Shown piece by piece: positions 1 to 11,034 of a DNA stretch of 64,000 nt. The notes beneath the pieces were generated by a model that did no database searches, was not told the origin of the DNA, and saw only the letters and a list, made by a program, of their open reading frames with translations. This DNA comes from Macrostomum hystrix. Taxonomy: Eukaryota; Platyhelminthes; Macrostomidae. The translations under genes were made by a program, and so were the position numbers. The stretch covers positions 2,540,001 to 2,604,000 of the forward strand of contig CATNEN010000025.1 in NCBI GenBank assembly GCA_950097015.1, in the 5' to 3' direction. The first letter of the stretch is position 1. The number at the start of each line of letters is the position of its first letter.

Positions 1-345
1 ATAATTCTAAATGAAACGGTAATCCGATCGATAATTCTAAATGAAACGGAAATCCGATCGATAATTCTAAATGAAACGGAAATCCGATCGATAATTCTAA
101 ATGAAACGGAAATCCGATCGATAATTCTAAATGAAACGGTAATCCGATCGATAATTCTAAATGAAACGGTAATCCGATCGATAATTCTAAATGAAACGGA
201 AATCCGATCGATAATTCTAATTGAAACGGTAATCCGATCGATAATTCTAAATGAAACGGTAATCCGATCGATAATTCTGGATGAAACGGTAATCCGATCG
301 ATAATTCTAAATGAAACGGTAATCTGATCGACAGTTCCAATCGAG
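1..345. repeat. 30-bp minisatellite in aquaporin intron
   Basis: About 11 nearly identical 30-bp units fill positions 1-330, each opening with ataattctaa and closing with aatccgatcg. The copies differ at only a few positions. The array continues past the left edge and ends about 30 bp from the splice donor of the aquaporin exon, so it lies inside that gene's intron. Confidence 0.95.
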
Positions 346-377
346 TCAGGTAATCCCATCAGAATTTGAGCACTCAC

Positions 378-704
378 CTGATAGACCAGAAAGTCCATTA
401 GCGACATTCGGCCCACAACCAGCATGGCCAGCGACACGGCCGGATTAACGTGCCCGCCAGACACGCCGTAGGCGGCGTAGACAGCCAGCGCCAGGGCCAG
501 GCCGGACCCGATGGTGGCCATCAGGACGGAGGCGTCGTCGCCGCCGCCGCCGGAGCCGCCAGGATTGGCGTGTCGCGACACCAGACAGTTGGCAGAAGCG
601 GACAGGCAGAGCGACACAAGCAGGAATGTCGCAATCAGTTCAGCAATGGCGACACGGCACAGTCTACTGCCGATGCGCAGGCGAACAGCTCTAAAGCTGG
701 GCAT
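378..704 (-). CDS. Aquaporin, first coding exon (gene continues off the left edge)
   Basis: This exon encodes the N-terminal 109 residues of a major intrinsic protein, a membrane channel for water or small solutes. Reading from ATG 702-704, residues 20-36 (AELIATFLLVSLCL) match the first aquaporin helix. A second hydrophobic stretch (about 60-82) is followed by SGGHVNPAVSLA at 82-93, which carries the first NPA box (87-89) of the half-helix pore. A glycine-rich extracellular loop (49-55) separates the helices. The exon ends in phase 0 at a good donor (CAG then gtgagt, minus strand, at 376-377). An in-frame stop upstream makes this Met the only start, and an acceptor-like AG at 721-722 lies 16 nt upstream. 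The second NPA box would be beyond position 1. Water versus glycerol selectivity cannot be decided from this half. Confidence 0.88.
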
Positions 705-1427
705 TTTCTCAGGCACTGTTCTAAAGTTCTCGCGCTAATTGGTATAATTTATATTCGCCGCTTTGCAGGTCAGATTATGCTAATTAAACTGTTTCTGATT
801 AAAGCAACTGCCAGTCTGATTATACACAGAATAATGAAACTGGGCATTTTTATAGCCCAACATTTTAGTTGCGCAATTATAATAGTTTTGCTTAACACCC
901 AAAAATAAAATCCGGTTGGATCCAGAAATTTCCTGAATTCTTTACAAGAACGAGAACTGTTTCGTAAATTAAAAAACAGAAGGTGAAAGCTCATGAAAAC
1001 TATTCATTCTTCGATTTGCACGTTGAAAATTTTGCTGTTTTTTGTTTAACCGAAAAAAATGCTTACTCATTTTTTTAGTTTTATGTACACTGCATTTATT
1101 TATGTACACCCAATAAGTGAATATTGTACTCTCACTATTTACCTTATAGAAGCAATAATTAAGCGAGATTTATATATAGACTAAAAATGCTTACAGAAAA
1201 TAGTTTTATAACTTACTAGATATTGGCCAACCAGAGGGCCTTCTTGTGATAGAAAAAAACTTATAAACGAAAGGCTGCATAGACAGCATGAGTAATGACA
1301 GTTAATTATAATAATTTATGCAGAGAGCAATTACCTGATCACCTTATAGGGTGCAGTACACGACAAATGTGGACTGCACGAGTGCTGGGCTAATTTAACT
1401 GCTTATGGATCATACGGTATTAGTGAT
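705..1427. other. AT-rich upstream region of aquaporin
   Basis: No gene is supported here. The ORFs through 450-994 are shadows of the aquaporin exon or AT-rich chance frames. A promoter for the minus-strand aquaporin gene could lie here, but no core element is clear. Confidence 0.4.
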
Positions 1428-3170
1428 GGAGCAATGACGAGGGATAGGGCAATGACCTGCTCATTGACGAGAGGAGGGATAGGGTAATGACCTGCTCATT
1501 GGTTAGAGAAGGATAGGGTAATGACCTGCTCATTGATTAGAGGAGGGATAGGGCAATGACCTGCTCATTGGTTAGAGAAGGGATAGGGTAATGACCTGCT
1601 CATTGACGAGAGGAGGGATAGGGTAATGACCTGCTCATTGGTTAGAGAAGGATAGGGTAATGACCTGCTCATTGATTAGAGGAGGGATAGGGTAATGACC
1701 TGCTCATTGGTTAGAGAAGGGATAGGGCAATGACCTGCTCATTGACGAGAGGAGGGATAGGGCAATGACCTGCTCATTGACGAGAGGAGGGATAGGGTAA
1801 TGACCTGCTCATTGACGAGAGGAGGGATAGGGTAATGACCTGCTCATTGGTTAGAGAAGGATAGGGTAATGACCTGCTCATTGATTAGAGGAGGGATAGG
1901 GCAATGACCTGCTCATTGGTTAGAGAAGGGATAGGGTAATGACCTGCTCATTGATTAGAGGAGGGATAGGGTAATGACCTGCTCATTGGTTAGAGAAGGG
2001 ATAGGGCAATGACCTGCTCATTGACGAGAGGAGGGATAGGGCAATGACCTGCTCATTGGTTAGAGAAGGGATAGGGTAATGACCTGCTCATTGATTAGAG
2101 GAGGGATAGGGTAATGACCTGCTCATTGGTTAGAGAAGGGATAGGGCAATGACCTGCTCATTGACGAGAGGAGGGATAGGGCAATGACCTGCTCATTGAC
2201 GAGAGGAGGGATAGGGCAATGACCTGCTCATTGACGAGAGGAGGGATAGGGTAATGACCTGCTCATTGACGAGAGGAGGGATAGGGCAATGACCTGCTCA
2301 TTGACGAGAGGAGGGATAGGGCAATGACCTGCTCATTGACGAGAGGAGGGATAGGGTAATGACCTGCTCATTGATTAGAGGAGGGATAGGGTAATGACCT
2401 GCTCATTGGTTAGAGAAGGGGTAGGGCAATGACCTGCTCATTGACGAGAGGAGGGATAGGGAGGGATTGGGTTAGTTGACCTGCTCATTGACGAGAGGAG
2501 GGATAGGGCAATGACCTGCTCATTGACGAGAGGAGGGATAGGGCAATGACCTGCTCATTGACGAGAGGAGGGATAGGGTAATGACCTGCTCATTGATTAG
2601 AGGAGGGATAGGGCAATGACCTGCTCATTGGTTAGAGAAGGGATAGGGCAATGACCTGCTCATTGGTTAGAGAAGGGATAGGGCAATGACCTGCTCATTG
2701 ACGAGAGGAGGGATAGGGCAATGACCTGCTCATTGACGAGAGGAGGGATAGGGCAATGACCTGCTCATTGACGAGAGGAGGGATAGGGCAATGACCTGCT
2801 CATTGACGAGAGGAGGGATAGGGCAATGACCTGCTCATTGACGAGAGGAGGGATAGGGTAATGACCTGCTCATTGATTAGAGGAGGGATAGGGCAATGAC
2901 CTGCTCATTGGTTAGAGAAGGGATAGGGCAATGACCTGCTCATTGACGAGAGGAGGGATAGGGCAATGACCTGCTCATTGACGAGAGGAGGGATAGGGCA
3001 ATGACCTGCTCATTGACGAGAGGAGGGATAGGGCAATGACCTGCTCATTGATTAGAGGAGGGATAGGGCAATGACCTGCTCATTGATGAGAGGAGGGATA
3101 GGGCAATGACCTGCTCATTGGTTAGATGAGGAATAGGGCAATATCCTGCTTATTGATTAAAGGGGATAGA
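1428..3170. repeat. 35-bp minisatellite, about 49 copies, three variant units
   Basis: The unit contains gggcaatgacctgctcattg followed by one of three tails: gacgagaggagggata, gattagaggagggata or ggttagagaagggata. The variants are interspersed in short recurring orders, which suggests block duplication. The array decays at its right end (3120-3250). It lies between the aquaporin and ING genes. Confidence 0.95.
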
Positions 3171-3331
3171 CAAATGACTTGATTTGTGATGGGGCAATGT
3201 AGAGGTTTGGGGTAATGACCTGGTCATTGATGAGAGGAGGGGTGGTGTAATGACCGATTTAATGAGCAGTGGACGGGTAAAGAGTGCTTAAGATAAGGAT
3301 TTGAGTATGAGAACTGGCGAAATGTGTGCCA

Positions 3332-4318
3332 TCAGGTCTTCTTCTGCTGCTTGTCCTTCCTGCAGTCAGGGCAGTACCATTTTCCTCGCGGCTCGGATGT
3401 CAGCTTGACGCATTTGAAGTGAAACCATTCGATGGCGCATCGGTCATTGTCGCAGGCGATCATGTCGCCGAAGGAGCCCTTATTGCAGATGCAGTAGCGG
3501 AGGGTCTCATCGTTGGCCGAACCGGAGCTGTGATTCTTCTGCTGTTGCTGTTGAGTCTTGGCCGACTTCTGCGACTGCGACGCCTGCTGCCGTTGCTGCT
3601 TCCTTGAAGCGCCGGCGGGCGTCTGCTGCTGCTGCTGCTGCTGACGCAGTTTTCTTCGCTTTGGAGACAATAGTCCACCAGTCGAAGCTGCGGCAGCGGC
3701 AGCGGCAGCGTCCCGACTGCTCGAGCTGGCATTGGAGGAAGCGGGCTCGTCCTTGTCGGAGGCTACAGTGGATTGTCTCCTCTCTCCGCCAGCCGAAGCC
3801 CGATGATGTCGATGACGCTGACGATGCTGGTGCTGCTGCTGCTGTTGCTCTGTTGAAGAGGCCGGGCTGCCAGTCGATGACGCGGCGGCTGCAGCGGCGG
3901 CGGCGGCAGCAGATGCCGCTTCGATTCGAGACAGGAGGTTTCGCCTACCGGCATCCAGTTGCATCCGGCGGCCGTCGATGAGGTCCTGGATGAGGCCGGC
4001 CAGTCGCATCTTTTCCTCGCCGAGTTCCTGCAGTCGGGCCAGACTGCGCTGGACGCTGTTAGTAGCGACGGAGTCGTTAATCGGCGAGGAACCAGACGAC
4101 GCCAGACGTTCAAGATCGGCGACGGAGGCGTGACAGCGGGCGTCTAGTTCGCGATACTGCGACAGGCAGGTTTGCAGATCGCCTGGAAGAGATTCGCAGC
4201 AATCTAGGACATCCTCCAGGTAGGCAGCCAGCAGGTGCCACTCAGGTGAGCCTGTCTCCAGGCCGCCGGTGGCCGCCGCGGATAGTGCGGCTGCTTCGCG
4301 ATCAGTTGCCGCTGCCGA
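3332..4318 (-). CDS. ING-family PHD-finger protein, terminal coding exon
   Basis: ING proteins are nuclear subunits of histone acetyltransferase or deacetylase complexes whose PHD finger reads H3K4me3. The exon encodes an N-terminal ING helical region ([19 protein letters not shown], then [20 protein letters not shown]). Next come long low-complexity linkers with poly-Ala, poly-Gln and Ser/Arg-rich tracts. The C-terminal PHD finger keeps the complete C4HC3 set, beginning [17 protein letters not shown] and ending [12 protein letters not shown] before TGA 3332-3334. No ATG precedes the ING domain in frame. The 5' boundary at 4318 follows a good acceptor (pyrimidine tract then ttgcag, minus strand), and a stop lies a few codons further upstream. 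The start codon is therefore in an unseen upstream exon or supplied by trans-splicing. Homopolymer length makes it larger than typical ING4/5. Subfamily not assigned. Confidence 0.9.
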   Translation of the reverse strand, partial: SAAATDREAAALSAAATGGLETGSPEWHLLAAYLEDVLDCCESLPGDLQTCLSQYRELDARCHASVADLERLASSGSSPINDSVATNSVQRSLARLQELGEEKMRLAGLIQDLIDGRRMQLDAGRRNLLSRIEAASAAAAAAAAAASSTGSPASSTEQQQQQHQHRQRHRHHRASAGGERRQSTVASDKDEPASSNASSSSRDAAAAAAAASTGGLLSPKRRKLRQQQQQQQTPAGASRKQQRQQASQSQKSAKTQQQQQKNHSSGSANDETLRYCICNKGSFGDMIACDNDRCAIEWFHFKCVKLTSEPRGKWYCPDCRKDKQQKKT

Positions 4319-4422
4319 CTGCAACGAATGGAAAGCAGACTAATTGGGCCGCGAAGCAATGGGCCAAGGGTTGACGGGAAAGCCAGTTGCCTAACCCATT
4401 AAAGGTTAATCAGTTAATTCTT

Positions 4423-6160
4423 CAGGGTTTGTTGGTAAGCTGCTAAATCATTCAGGGTTTGTTGGTAAGCTGCTAAATCATTCAGGGTTTGTTGGTAAGC
4501 TGCTAAATCATTCAGGGTTTGTTGGTAAGCTGCTAAATCATTCAGGGTTTGTTGGTAAGCTACTAAATCATTCAGGGTTTGTTGGGAAAGCTGCTAAATC
4601 ATTCAGGGTTTGTTGGGAAAGCTACTAAATCATTCAGGGTTTGTTGGGAAAGCTACTAAATCATTCAGGGTTAGTTGGGAAAGCTACTAAATCATTCAGG
4701 GTTTGTTGGGAAAGCTACTAAATCATTCAGGGTTAGTTGGGAAAGCTACTAAATCATTCAGGGTTAGTTGGGAAAGCTACTAAATCATTCAGGGTTAGTT
4801 GGGAAAGCTACTAAATCATTCAGGGTTTGTTGGGAAAGCTGCTAAATCATTCAGGGTTAGTTGGGAAAGCTACTAAATCATTCAGGGTTAGTTGGGAAAG
4901 CTACTAAATCATTCAGGGTTTGTTGGGAAAGCTACTAAATCATTCAGGGTTTGTTGGGAAAGCTGCTAAATCATTAAGGGTTTGTTGGGAAAGCTACTAA
5001 ATCATTCAGGGTTTGTTGGGAAAGCTGCTAAATCATTCAGGGTTTGTTGGGAAAGCTACTAAATCATTCAGGGTTAGTTGGGAAAGCTACTAAATCATTC
5101 AGGGTTTGTTGGGAAAGCTACTAAATCATTCAGGGTTAGTTGGGAAAGCTACTAAATCATTCAGGGTTAGTTGGGAAAGCTACTAAATCATTCAGGGTTA
5201 GTTGGGAAAGCTGCTAAATCATTCAGGGTTTGTTGGGAAAGCTACTAAATCATTCAGGGTTTGTTGGGAAAGCTACTAAATCATTCAGGGTTTGTTGGGA
5301 AAGCTACTAAATCATTCAGGGTTTGTTGGGAAAGCTACTAAATCATTCAGGGTTAGTTGGGAAAGCTACTAAATCATTCAGGGTTTGTTGGGAAAGCTAC
5401 TAAATCATTCAGGGTTTGTTGGGAAAGCTACTAAATCATTCAGGGTTTGTTGGGAAAGCTACTAAATCATTCAGGGTTTGTTGGGAAAGCTACTAAATCA
5501 TTCAGGGTTAGTTGGGAAAGCTACTAAATCATTCAGGGTTAGTTGGGAAAGCTGCTAAATCATTCAGGGTTAGTTGGGAAAGCTGCTAAATCATTCAGGG
5601 TTAGTTGGGAAAGCTACTAAATCATTCAGGGTTAGTTGGGAAAGCTACTAAATCATTCAGGGTTAGTTGGGAAAGCTACTAAATCATTCAGGGTTTGTTG
5701 GGAAAGCTACTAAATCATTCAGGGTTTGTTGAGAAAGCTACTAAATCATTCAGGGTTAGTTGGGAAAGCTACTAAATCATTCAGGGTTAGTTGGGAAAGC
5801 TACTAAATCATTCAGGGTTAGTTGGGAAAGCTACTAAATCATTCAGGGTTTGTTGGGAAAGCTACTAAATCATTCAGGGTTTGTTGGGAAAGCTACTAAA
5901 TCATTCAGGGTTTGTTGGGAAAGCTGCTAAATCCTTCAGGGTTAGTTGGGAAAGCTACTAAATCATTCAGGGTTAGTTGGGAAAGCTACTAAATCATTCA
6001 GGGTTAGTTGGGAAAGCTACTAAATCATTCAGGGTTTGTTGAGAAAGCTACTAAATCATTCAGGGTTTGTTGGGAAAGCTAGTAAATCATTCAGGGTTAG
6101 TTGGGAAAGCTAGTAAATCATTCAGGGTTAGTTGGGAAAGCTACTAAATCATTCAGGGGA
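4423..6160. repeat. 30/31-bp minisatellite, about 56 copies, telomere-like core
   Basis: The unit is ttcagggttagttgggaaag followed by ctactaaatca (31 bp). Roughly the first five copies (4423-4570) are a 30-bp version with gttggtaagctg. Two internal variants alternate (gggtttg or gggttag; ctact or ctgct). The core AGGGTTAG resembles one and a half telomeric hexamers, and each unit has two GGG runs. It lies upstream of the ING exon on that gene's strand. Confidence 0.95.
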
Positions 6161-6720
6161 AGGTTGAGAAGTCGCAACATTATTCAGTTTCTGGCCAGCT
6201 ATATTATAAATAGAAATCTAAATGACATAAGATTGAGACAAAGGCAAGCAAGCAAGGTGTGAAGAGCGCTGCAATGTAGACTGCAAGCTTGCCTTTGTAT
6301 TTTGAGTTAGTTACTTACTTCTGTACTTTTTGGAACTGATAGCAAAACAAAAATGCCTGGAAAAAATTGATTTGTAGGCTTAAGGGGTAAAAAAACAAAA
6401 ATTATTCGACATTTAGTATTTCGGTATGATAACTATTCAGTAACATGTCGGCATCAGATTTATCTGGAATCAAGAGTCTAAACGAAGCAAAAAAGCAGTA
6501 AGGGAGGGAATCACAAGAAAAAAGGTGTATGCAGACACATCTTAGTCTCGTCTGTATAGGATCCATTTTTAGTAGACACCGTTGTGATTTTTGTTTTATT
6601 ATCGCAGTCGAACACTGCTTTAATAAATTGTTAGGCATCAAGGCTTGCTTATTTCTGTTTATTGCTAATAAACTTGAAATATTAATAATCAATAATAAGG
6701 TTGCTATCTAGACGTTTATT
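6161..6720. other. Intergenic AT-rich spacer with a 12-bp inverted repeat
   Basis: No gene is seen. Positions 6238-6249 (acaaaggcaagc) and 6287-6298 (gcttgcctttgt) are perfect inverse complements with a 37-nt spacer, so a single strand could fold into a hairpin. Confidence 0.5.
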
Positions 6721-6723
6721 AAC

Positions 6724-7377
6724 GCCATCTAGATCGACGATGAGGCCATCTAGATCTACTTTGAGGCCATCTAGATCTACAATGAGGCCATCTAGATCTA
6801 CTTTGAGGCCATCTAGATCTACAATGAGGCCATCTAGATCTACTTTGAGGCCATCTAGATCTACAATGAGGCCATCTAGATCTACAATGAGGCCATCTAG
6901 ATCTAAAATAAGGCCATCTAGATGTTCAATGAGGCCATCTAGATCTACAATCAGGCCATCTAGATGTTCAATGAGGCCATCTAGATGTTCAATGAGGCCA
7001 TCTGGATGTTCAATGAGGCCATCTGGATGTTCAATGAGGCCATCTAGATGTTCAATGAGGCCATCTAGATGTTCAATGAGGCCATCTGGATGTTCAATGA
7101 GGCCATCTAGATGTTCAATGAGGCCATCTAGATGTTCAATGAGGCCATCTGGATGTTCAATGAGGCCATCTGGATGTTCAATGAGGCCATCTAGATGTTC
7201 AATGAGGCCATCTAGATGTTCAATGAGGCCATCTGGATGTTCAATGAGGCCATCTAGATGTTCAATGAGGCCATCTAGATGTTCAATGAAGCCATCTGGA
7301 TGTTCAATGAGGCCATCTGGATGTTCAATGAGGCCATCTGGATGTTCAATGAGGCCATCTAGATGTTCAATGAGGCC
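6724..7377. repeat. 21-bp minisatellite, about 31 copies
   Basis: The unit is aggccatctagatgttcaat plus g. The first ten or so copies carry agatctac in place of agatgttc. Because 21 is a multiple of three, one frame stays open for 240 codons (6701-7423, period MRPSRCS). I regard that as a by-product rather than a gene. Confidence 0.95.
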
Positions 7378-7461
7378 AAATCGAAATCCAAACTCAAAGA
7401 ACTCGCAGATCAGTTTTCAATAAATGAAATAACCAACCTACTCAATAACTCAATAGGGTCT

Positions 7462-9674
7462 TTAATCGCCCCTAGGCAGCTGTCCGTTACGCCCTGTCCA
7501 AAGCATGGGCTCAAATTTGACATCGCAGCCAAGCGCCAGTAGGGCGGCTTTGGCTTCATCTTTGCACACAGGCAGCAGGCTATTGATCAGAGGCTCCATG
7601 CCATGTGCTAGCAGGGCTGGTCGAACAGAACCGCCAGACTCGGCGGACTCGTCGCGAGCGGCGGCATTTCGAACGCAGAGGCAGAGCTGACGCATCAGGG
7701 CCGCGTCTGAGCGGTGAAGGCCGGCGATCTGGGACAGCAGGACAGCGCCGGGCAGTTCGACTGTTAGGCGACGCGCCGTAGCCGGCTGGCGAAGGCACAG
7801 ATTTGCGGTTAGACCGAGGAACTGGTGCACAACGTGTGCCTGCTTGACGTATCTGTGCGGTGAGTGTAGAAAGGGCGTTTGTGTTGATGAATCGGAGGTG
7901 TAGAAGGGGCGGGTGTGTTCCTGAATCGGAGGTGTAGAAGGGGCGGATGTGTTCCTGAATCAGAGGTGTAGAAGTGGCGGATGTGTTCCTGAATCAGAGG
8001 TGCAGAAGGGGCGGATGTGTTCCTGAATCAGAGGTGCAGAAGTGGCGGATGTGTTCCTGAATCAGAGGTGTAGAAGTGGCGGATGTGTTCCTGAATCAGA
8101 GGTGTAGAAGGGGCGGATGTGTTCCTGAATCAGAGGTGCAGAAGGGGCGGATGTGTTCCTGAATCAGAGGTGCAGAAGTGGCGGATGTGTTCCTGAATCA
8201 GAGGTGTAGAAGTGGCGGATGTGTTCCTGAATCAGAGGTGTAGAAGTGGCGGATGTGTTCCTGAATCAGAGGTGCAGAAGTGGCGGATGTGTTCCTGAAT
8301 CAGAGGTGTAGAAGTGGCGGATGTGTTCCTGAATCAGAGGTGTAGAAGGGGCGGATGTGTTCCTGAATCAGAGGTGCAGAAGGGGCGGATGTGTTCCTGA
8401 ATCAGAGGTGCAGAAGTGGCGGATGTGTTCCTGAATCAGAGGTGTAGAAGGGGCGGATGTGTTCCTGAATCAGAGGTGTAGAAGGGGCGGATGTGTTCCT
8501 GAATCAGAGGTGCAGAAGGGGCGGATGTGTTCCTGAATCAGAGGTGCAGAAGGTCATACTTGGCAGCCACATCGATCAGCTCGGGCAGGTGTACCGCCGC
8601 GGCCCGTTTAACCTGGTCGTTTCGCGCCAGATTGCGCAGCAGTCCCATGCCGGAGGCGGGCAGCTGAGGCTCCTGACTGTGCGCGCAGACGGCGCCAACA
8701 ATGAATTCGCAGGCTCCTAGTTCCAGGGCGCGCTGGCAGAATTCGTCGCGAACAGCCAGACAGGCCAGGGTGTCAAAAACTCGGGCGACAGTCTTGCGCG
8801 ACTCCGGTCGATTGTAGCGTCGGCATAGTCGCAACAGCAGGCCCAGAGCCGGAGTATCGGACATCACCAGCCTGGCCCGTTCGTGCGCTTGACCGACAAC
8901 AGCTCTGACGTCATCGTCGAGAGTTAGCAGACGGAATAGCCGACAGACTTGACACACCAGCGCCTCCCGGCCAGGTCGGGTTCTCAATAGGCGGGCTAGC
9001 ATAGGCACTAGGTCGTTAAGAACCAACAATTGACGATTGGCTTCGTTCAGCACGCACGCACTACCGAGTACGCCCAGCAGAGCCGTCAGTTCGGATGCGG
9101 TCTCAGCTGTGCCTTCGTCTGTCTCGGCAATCTCGTCAACCTCGTCATCGCCAGCCTCGGCAACGCCATCAGAGTCGGACAGGCCAGCCAATGTCTTGGC
9201 TCTATCTAGCAGAGCAATCAACTGGTCCGATTTCAAAGCGTCCGACTGCTGCTTCAATAAGCGACGAAGGCAGCGCAGAGCGGCGCAGACAATCGTTACC
9301 CGACGACCATCGGCCAGACGGAGTAAAGCGGACGGTGAGCCAAGATTGGCGGCCAGAACTCGCTGCGGTAGACCGGCCACCAACTGGGCTGACAATTCGC
9401 CAATGCACTTGATAACATGAGCTTCCTGCTCTGGGGTTGAATCACCGGTGACTTCTGTCGCCGCAGCTTCTATCAAGGCGTTGACAGCCAGCACTAGCGG
9501 ATGCTGGCCATCTGGATACAGTGGCAGATCGCGCATGATTAGGCCAAGCGTCACATTCTGCGCCTCGAGCTGTTTAACAGCGTCCTCAACGGCCTCATCT
9601 GGCGGCATATCGAATTCGTCTATGTTCTCCCGAACTAGACTGTTGTAGGTGTCCTGCGATACTGGGCGGGACAT
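7462..9674 (-). CDS. ARMC6: ARMC6, armadillo repeat-containing protein 6
   Basis: Two coding exons on the minus strand: 9674-8560 and 7852-7462. The start is ATG 9672-9674, giving MSRPVSQDTYNSLVRENIDE, which matches the conserved N-terminus of ARMC6 (family: QETFD..VRENIEEF). The body is a helical armadillo solenoid. The C-terminal exon ends with LGCDVKFEPMLWTGRNGQL, matching the family's terminal LGC and WTG motifs, then TAA. The donor (AA then gtatga at 8559) and acceptor (cag at 7853-7855) join in phase to 501 codons, about the usual family length. An acceptor-like ttcag lies 8 nt upstream of the ATG. The 707-bp intron is almost entirely a 34-bp minisatellite. The molecular role of ARMC6 is poorly known. 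Confident of family; exact start is likely but not proven. Confidence 0.92.
7870..8550. repeat. 34-bp minisatellite filling the ARMC6 intron, about 20 copies
   Basis: The unit contains gcggatgtgttcctgaatca then gaggtgyagaagkg. The array begins about 9 bp inside the intron from the donor and ends about 15 bp from the acceptor, leaving almost no unique intron sequence. On the minus strand each unit has a ctgattcag segment that resembles a 3' splice site. Confidence 0.95.
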
Positions 9675-9765
9675 GCTGAGTGCTGAAATAGGCACCACTG
9701 TAACGGCATCAAATTTACTTGATTTGTGCGAGGGCCAAGCAAGCTTATTTGTCCCACCCTCCGCT

Positions 9766-9788
9766 CTCTCTCTCTCTCTCTCTCTCTC
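9766..9788. repeat. (CT)n microsatellite upstream of ARMC6
   Basis: A short run of about eleven CT dinucleotides lies about 95 bp upstream of the ARMC6 start on the minus strand. Confidence 0.85.
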
Positions 9789-9873
9789 AGGAACTGCTTC
9801 AGTCAGAGAAACATCGCTCAATGCTACTAATATAAATAGGGCTAGTTTACCGTTTGCACAGATTTCTCTTAAA

Positions 9874-10160
9874 TATGGTTCGGCAACTCCGGCCCGCGGG
9901 CCAGATGCGGCCCTTCCGACACCTACAGTATCCCTTTTCATCTTTCCCCTTCATTATCTCTCCTCGGTCTCGTCTCTCCCTTGTTTAATCTCTCCCGTAT
10001 CTTATCTCTCCCGTGTCTTATCCCTCCACTGTCTCATCTCCCCGTCATCTCTTCGATATCTCATCTCTCCCCTATCTCATATTTCTACAGACAATGCGGC
10101 CCGCCGTCGTCTTTTAGGTTCTCTCTTTGGCCAGCTAGCTAATAATTTTGCCGACCCCTG
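9874..10160. mobile_element. Non-autonomous hAT-like element (MITE)
   Basis: The right end reads ttgccgacccctg, the inverse of caggggtcggcaa, a terminal repeat typical of hAT elements. The left end has a degenerate matching end (tatggttcggcaa) followed by ctccggcccgcgggccagat, also typical of this group. The interior is a pyrimidine-rich run of tctctcc-like segments. Flanks carry a near-match direct repeat sharing tcttaaa (9867-9873 and 10163-10169), consistent with an 8-bp hAT target duplication with one shift. No transposase is present. The insertion sits about 200 bp upstream of the ARMC6 start. Confidence 0.7.
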
Positions 10161-10473
10161 CGTCTTAAACTTAATATTTTAAGTCCACAAAGCCGTACGC
10201 ACTTAAAACACTTTTTAAATACAGACATAATTTCGGGGACACTTGTAACCAGGTGAAGCCCTAGTCTACTCATAAGTAGCATGGTAAGTGAAATTAGTGT
10301 GGAAGTGGAAGTTAATGCAAAGGTATCCAATATCCATTGAACAAACATACAATATTTTTAATTATATTTTTTGACAAATTTAAGAACATAAAAAATGCAG
10401 GCTACACACAGTCCTGATTTAGACAATACATTAACAGTGAATGCTAAGCGAGTTAAGAATATTTAGCTCCGAT

Positions 10474-11034
10474 TTAACCATCCGGGCGAAATTTTCTCTG
10501 CTCGACAATGCTGCGCAATTTCTCAGCAAAGCTAGCTCTCAGGGCGCCGATTCGTTCTCGACGCGCTTCAGCCAGAGTCGCTTTCGGCGCATTGGCACCG
10601 TTCAGCGCCAGCCGCAGCTCGGAGACTGCCGCCTTCTCGCGCCTACGCTGACGCTCTAGTTGGCGTCTGGCGCGCGATTGGCCCCGACCGAATACCAGCG
10701 CCCGGGTAGCGTCCTCCGTCTCAGCGGCGCCGGTGTTAGCCTTAGCCTGACTAGTAGCTTCACTGTTAGCATCATTGTTTGAGTCAATGGTTGCAGAAGC
10801 AGCGGCGCCGCCTTTCTTATAGCTGACAGTTACCCAGCCTTCTGAATCTGGCTGGCGCGACTGGCGCTTCTCCTCTTTATCAACAGCTTCGTAGTATCTA
10901 GCTAGCAATAGCTGGCAGTCCTGCAGTGTCTGCTCCTCCAACTGTTTAGGTATTAATTGTAGGGTCTCGCGAATGTATTCCTGACGCATGGCTTCTATCT
11001 GTGCTGAACCTGGGGTATTCAGCTTTGACTCCAT
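10474..11034 (-). CDS. RRP7A-like ribosome biogenesis protein, C-terminal part
   Basis: The exon matches the C-terminal half of RRP7, a nucleolar small-subunit processome factor needed for 18S rRNA processing. GWVTVSYKKGG corresponds to the family's GWVKVTRRG. The terminal helix RIGALRASFAEKLRSIVEQR with KFRP matches the conserved C-terminus (LRKKFEEDK then QRKFRP), here ending DG before the stop at 10474-10476. An acidic/Thr-rich linker lies between. The upstream RRM-like domain was not found on this strand within the next 3.7 kb. ATG 11032-11034 (MESKLNTPGSAQ) lies 5 nt after an acceptor-like attgcag, so this is either the terminal exon of a longer gene or a short trans-spliced gene of 186 codons lacking the N-terminal domain. 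Family call fairly secure; gene extent is not. Confidence 0.75.
   Translation of the reverse strand: MESKLNTPGSAQIEAMRQEYIRETLQLIPKQLEEQTLQDCQLLLARYYEAVDKEEKRQSRQPDSEGWVTVSYKKGGAAASATIDSNNDANSEATSQAKANTGAAETEDATRALVFGRGQSRARRQLERQRRREKAAVSELRLALNGANAPKATLAEARRERIGALRASFAEKLRSIVEQRKFRPDG

Noticed and set aside
450-908. 152-codon plus-strand ORF over the aquaporin exon
   Set aside because: Antisense shadow of the aquaporin coding sequence.
6701-7423. 240-codon plus-strand ORF, period MRPSRCS
   Set aside because: It is a 21-bp minisatellite translated in its own register; no non-repeat domain, no splice context.
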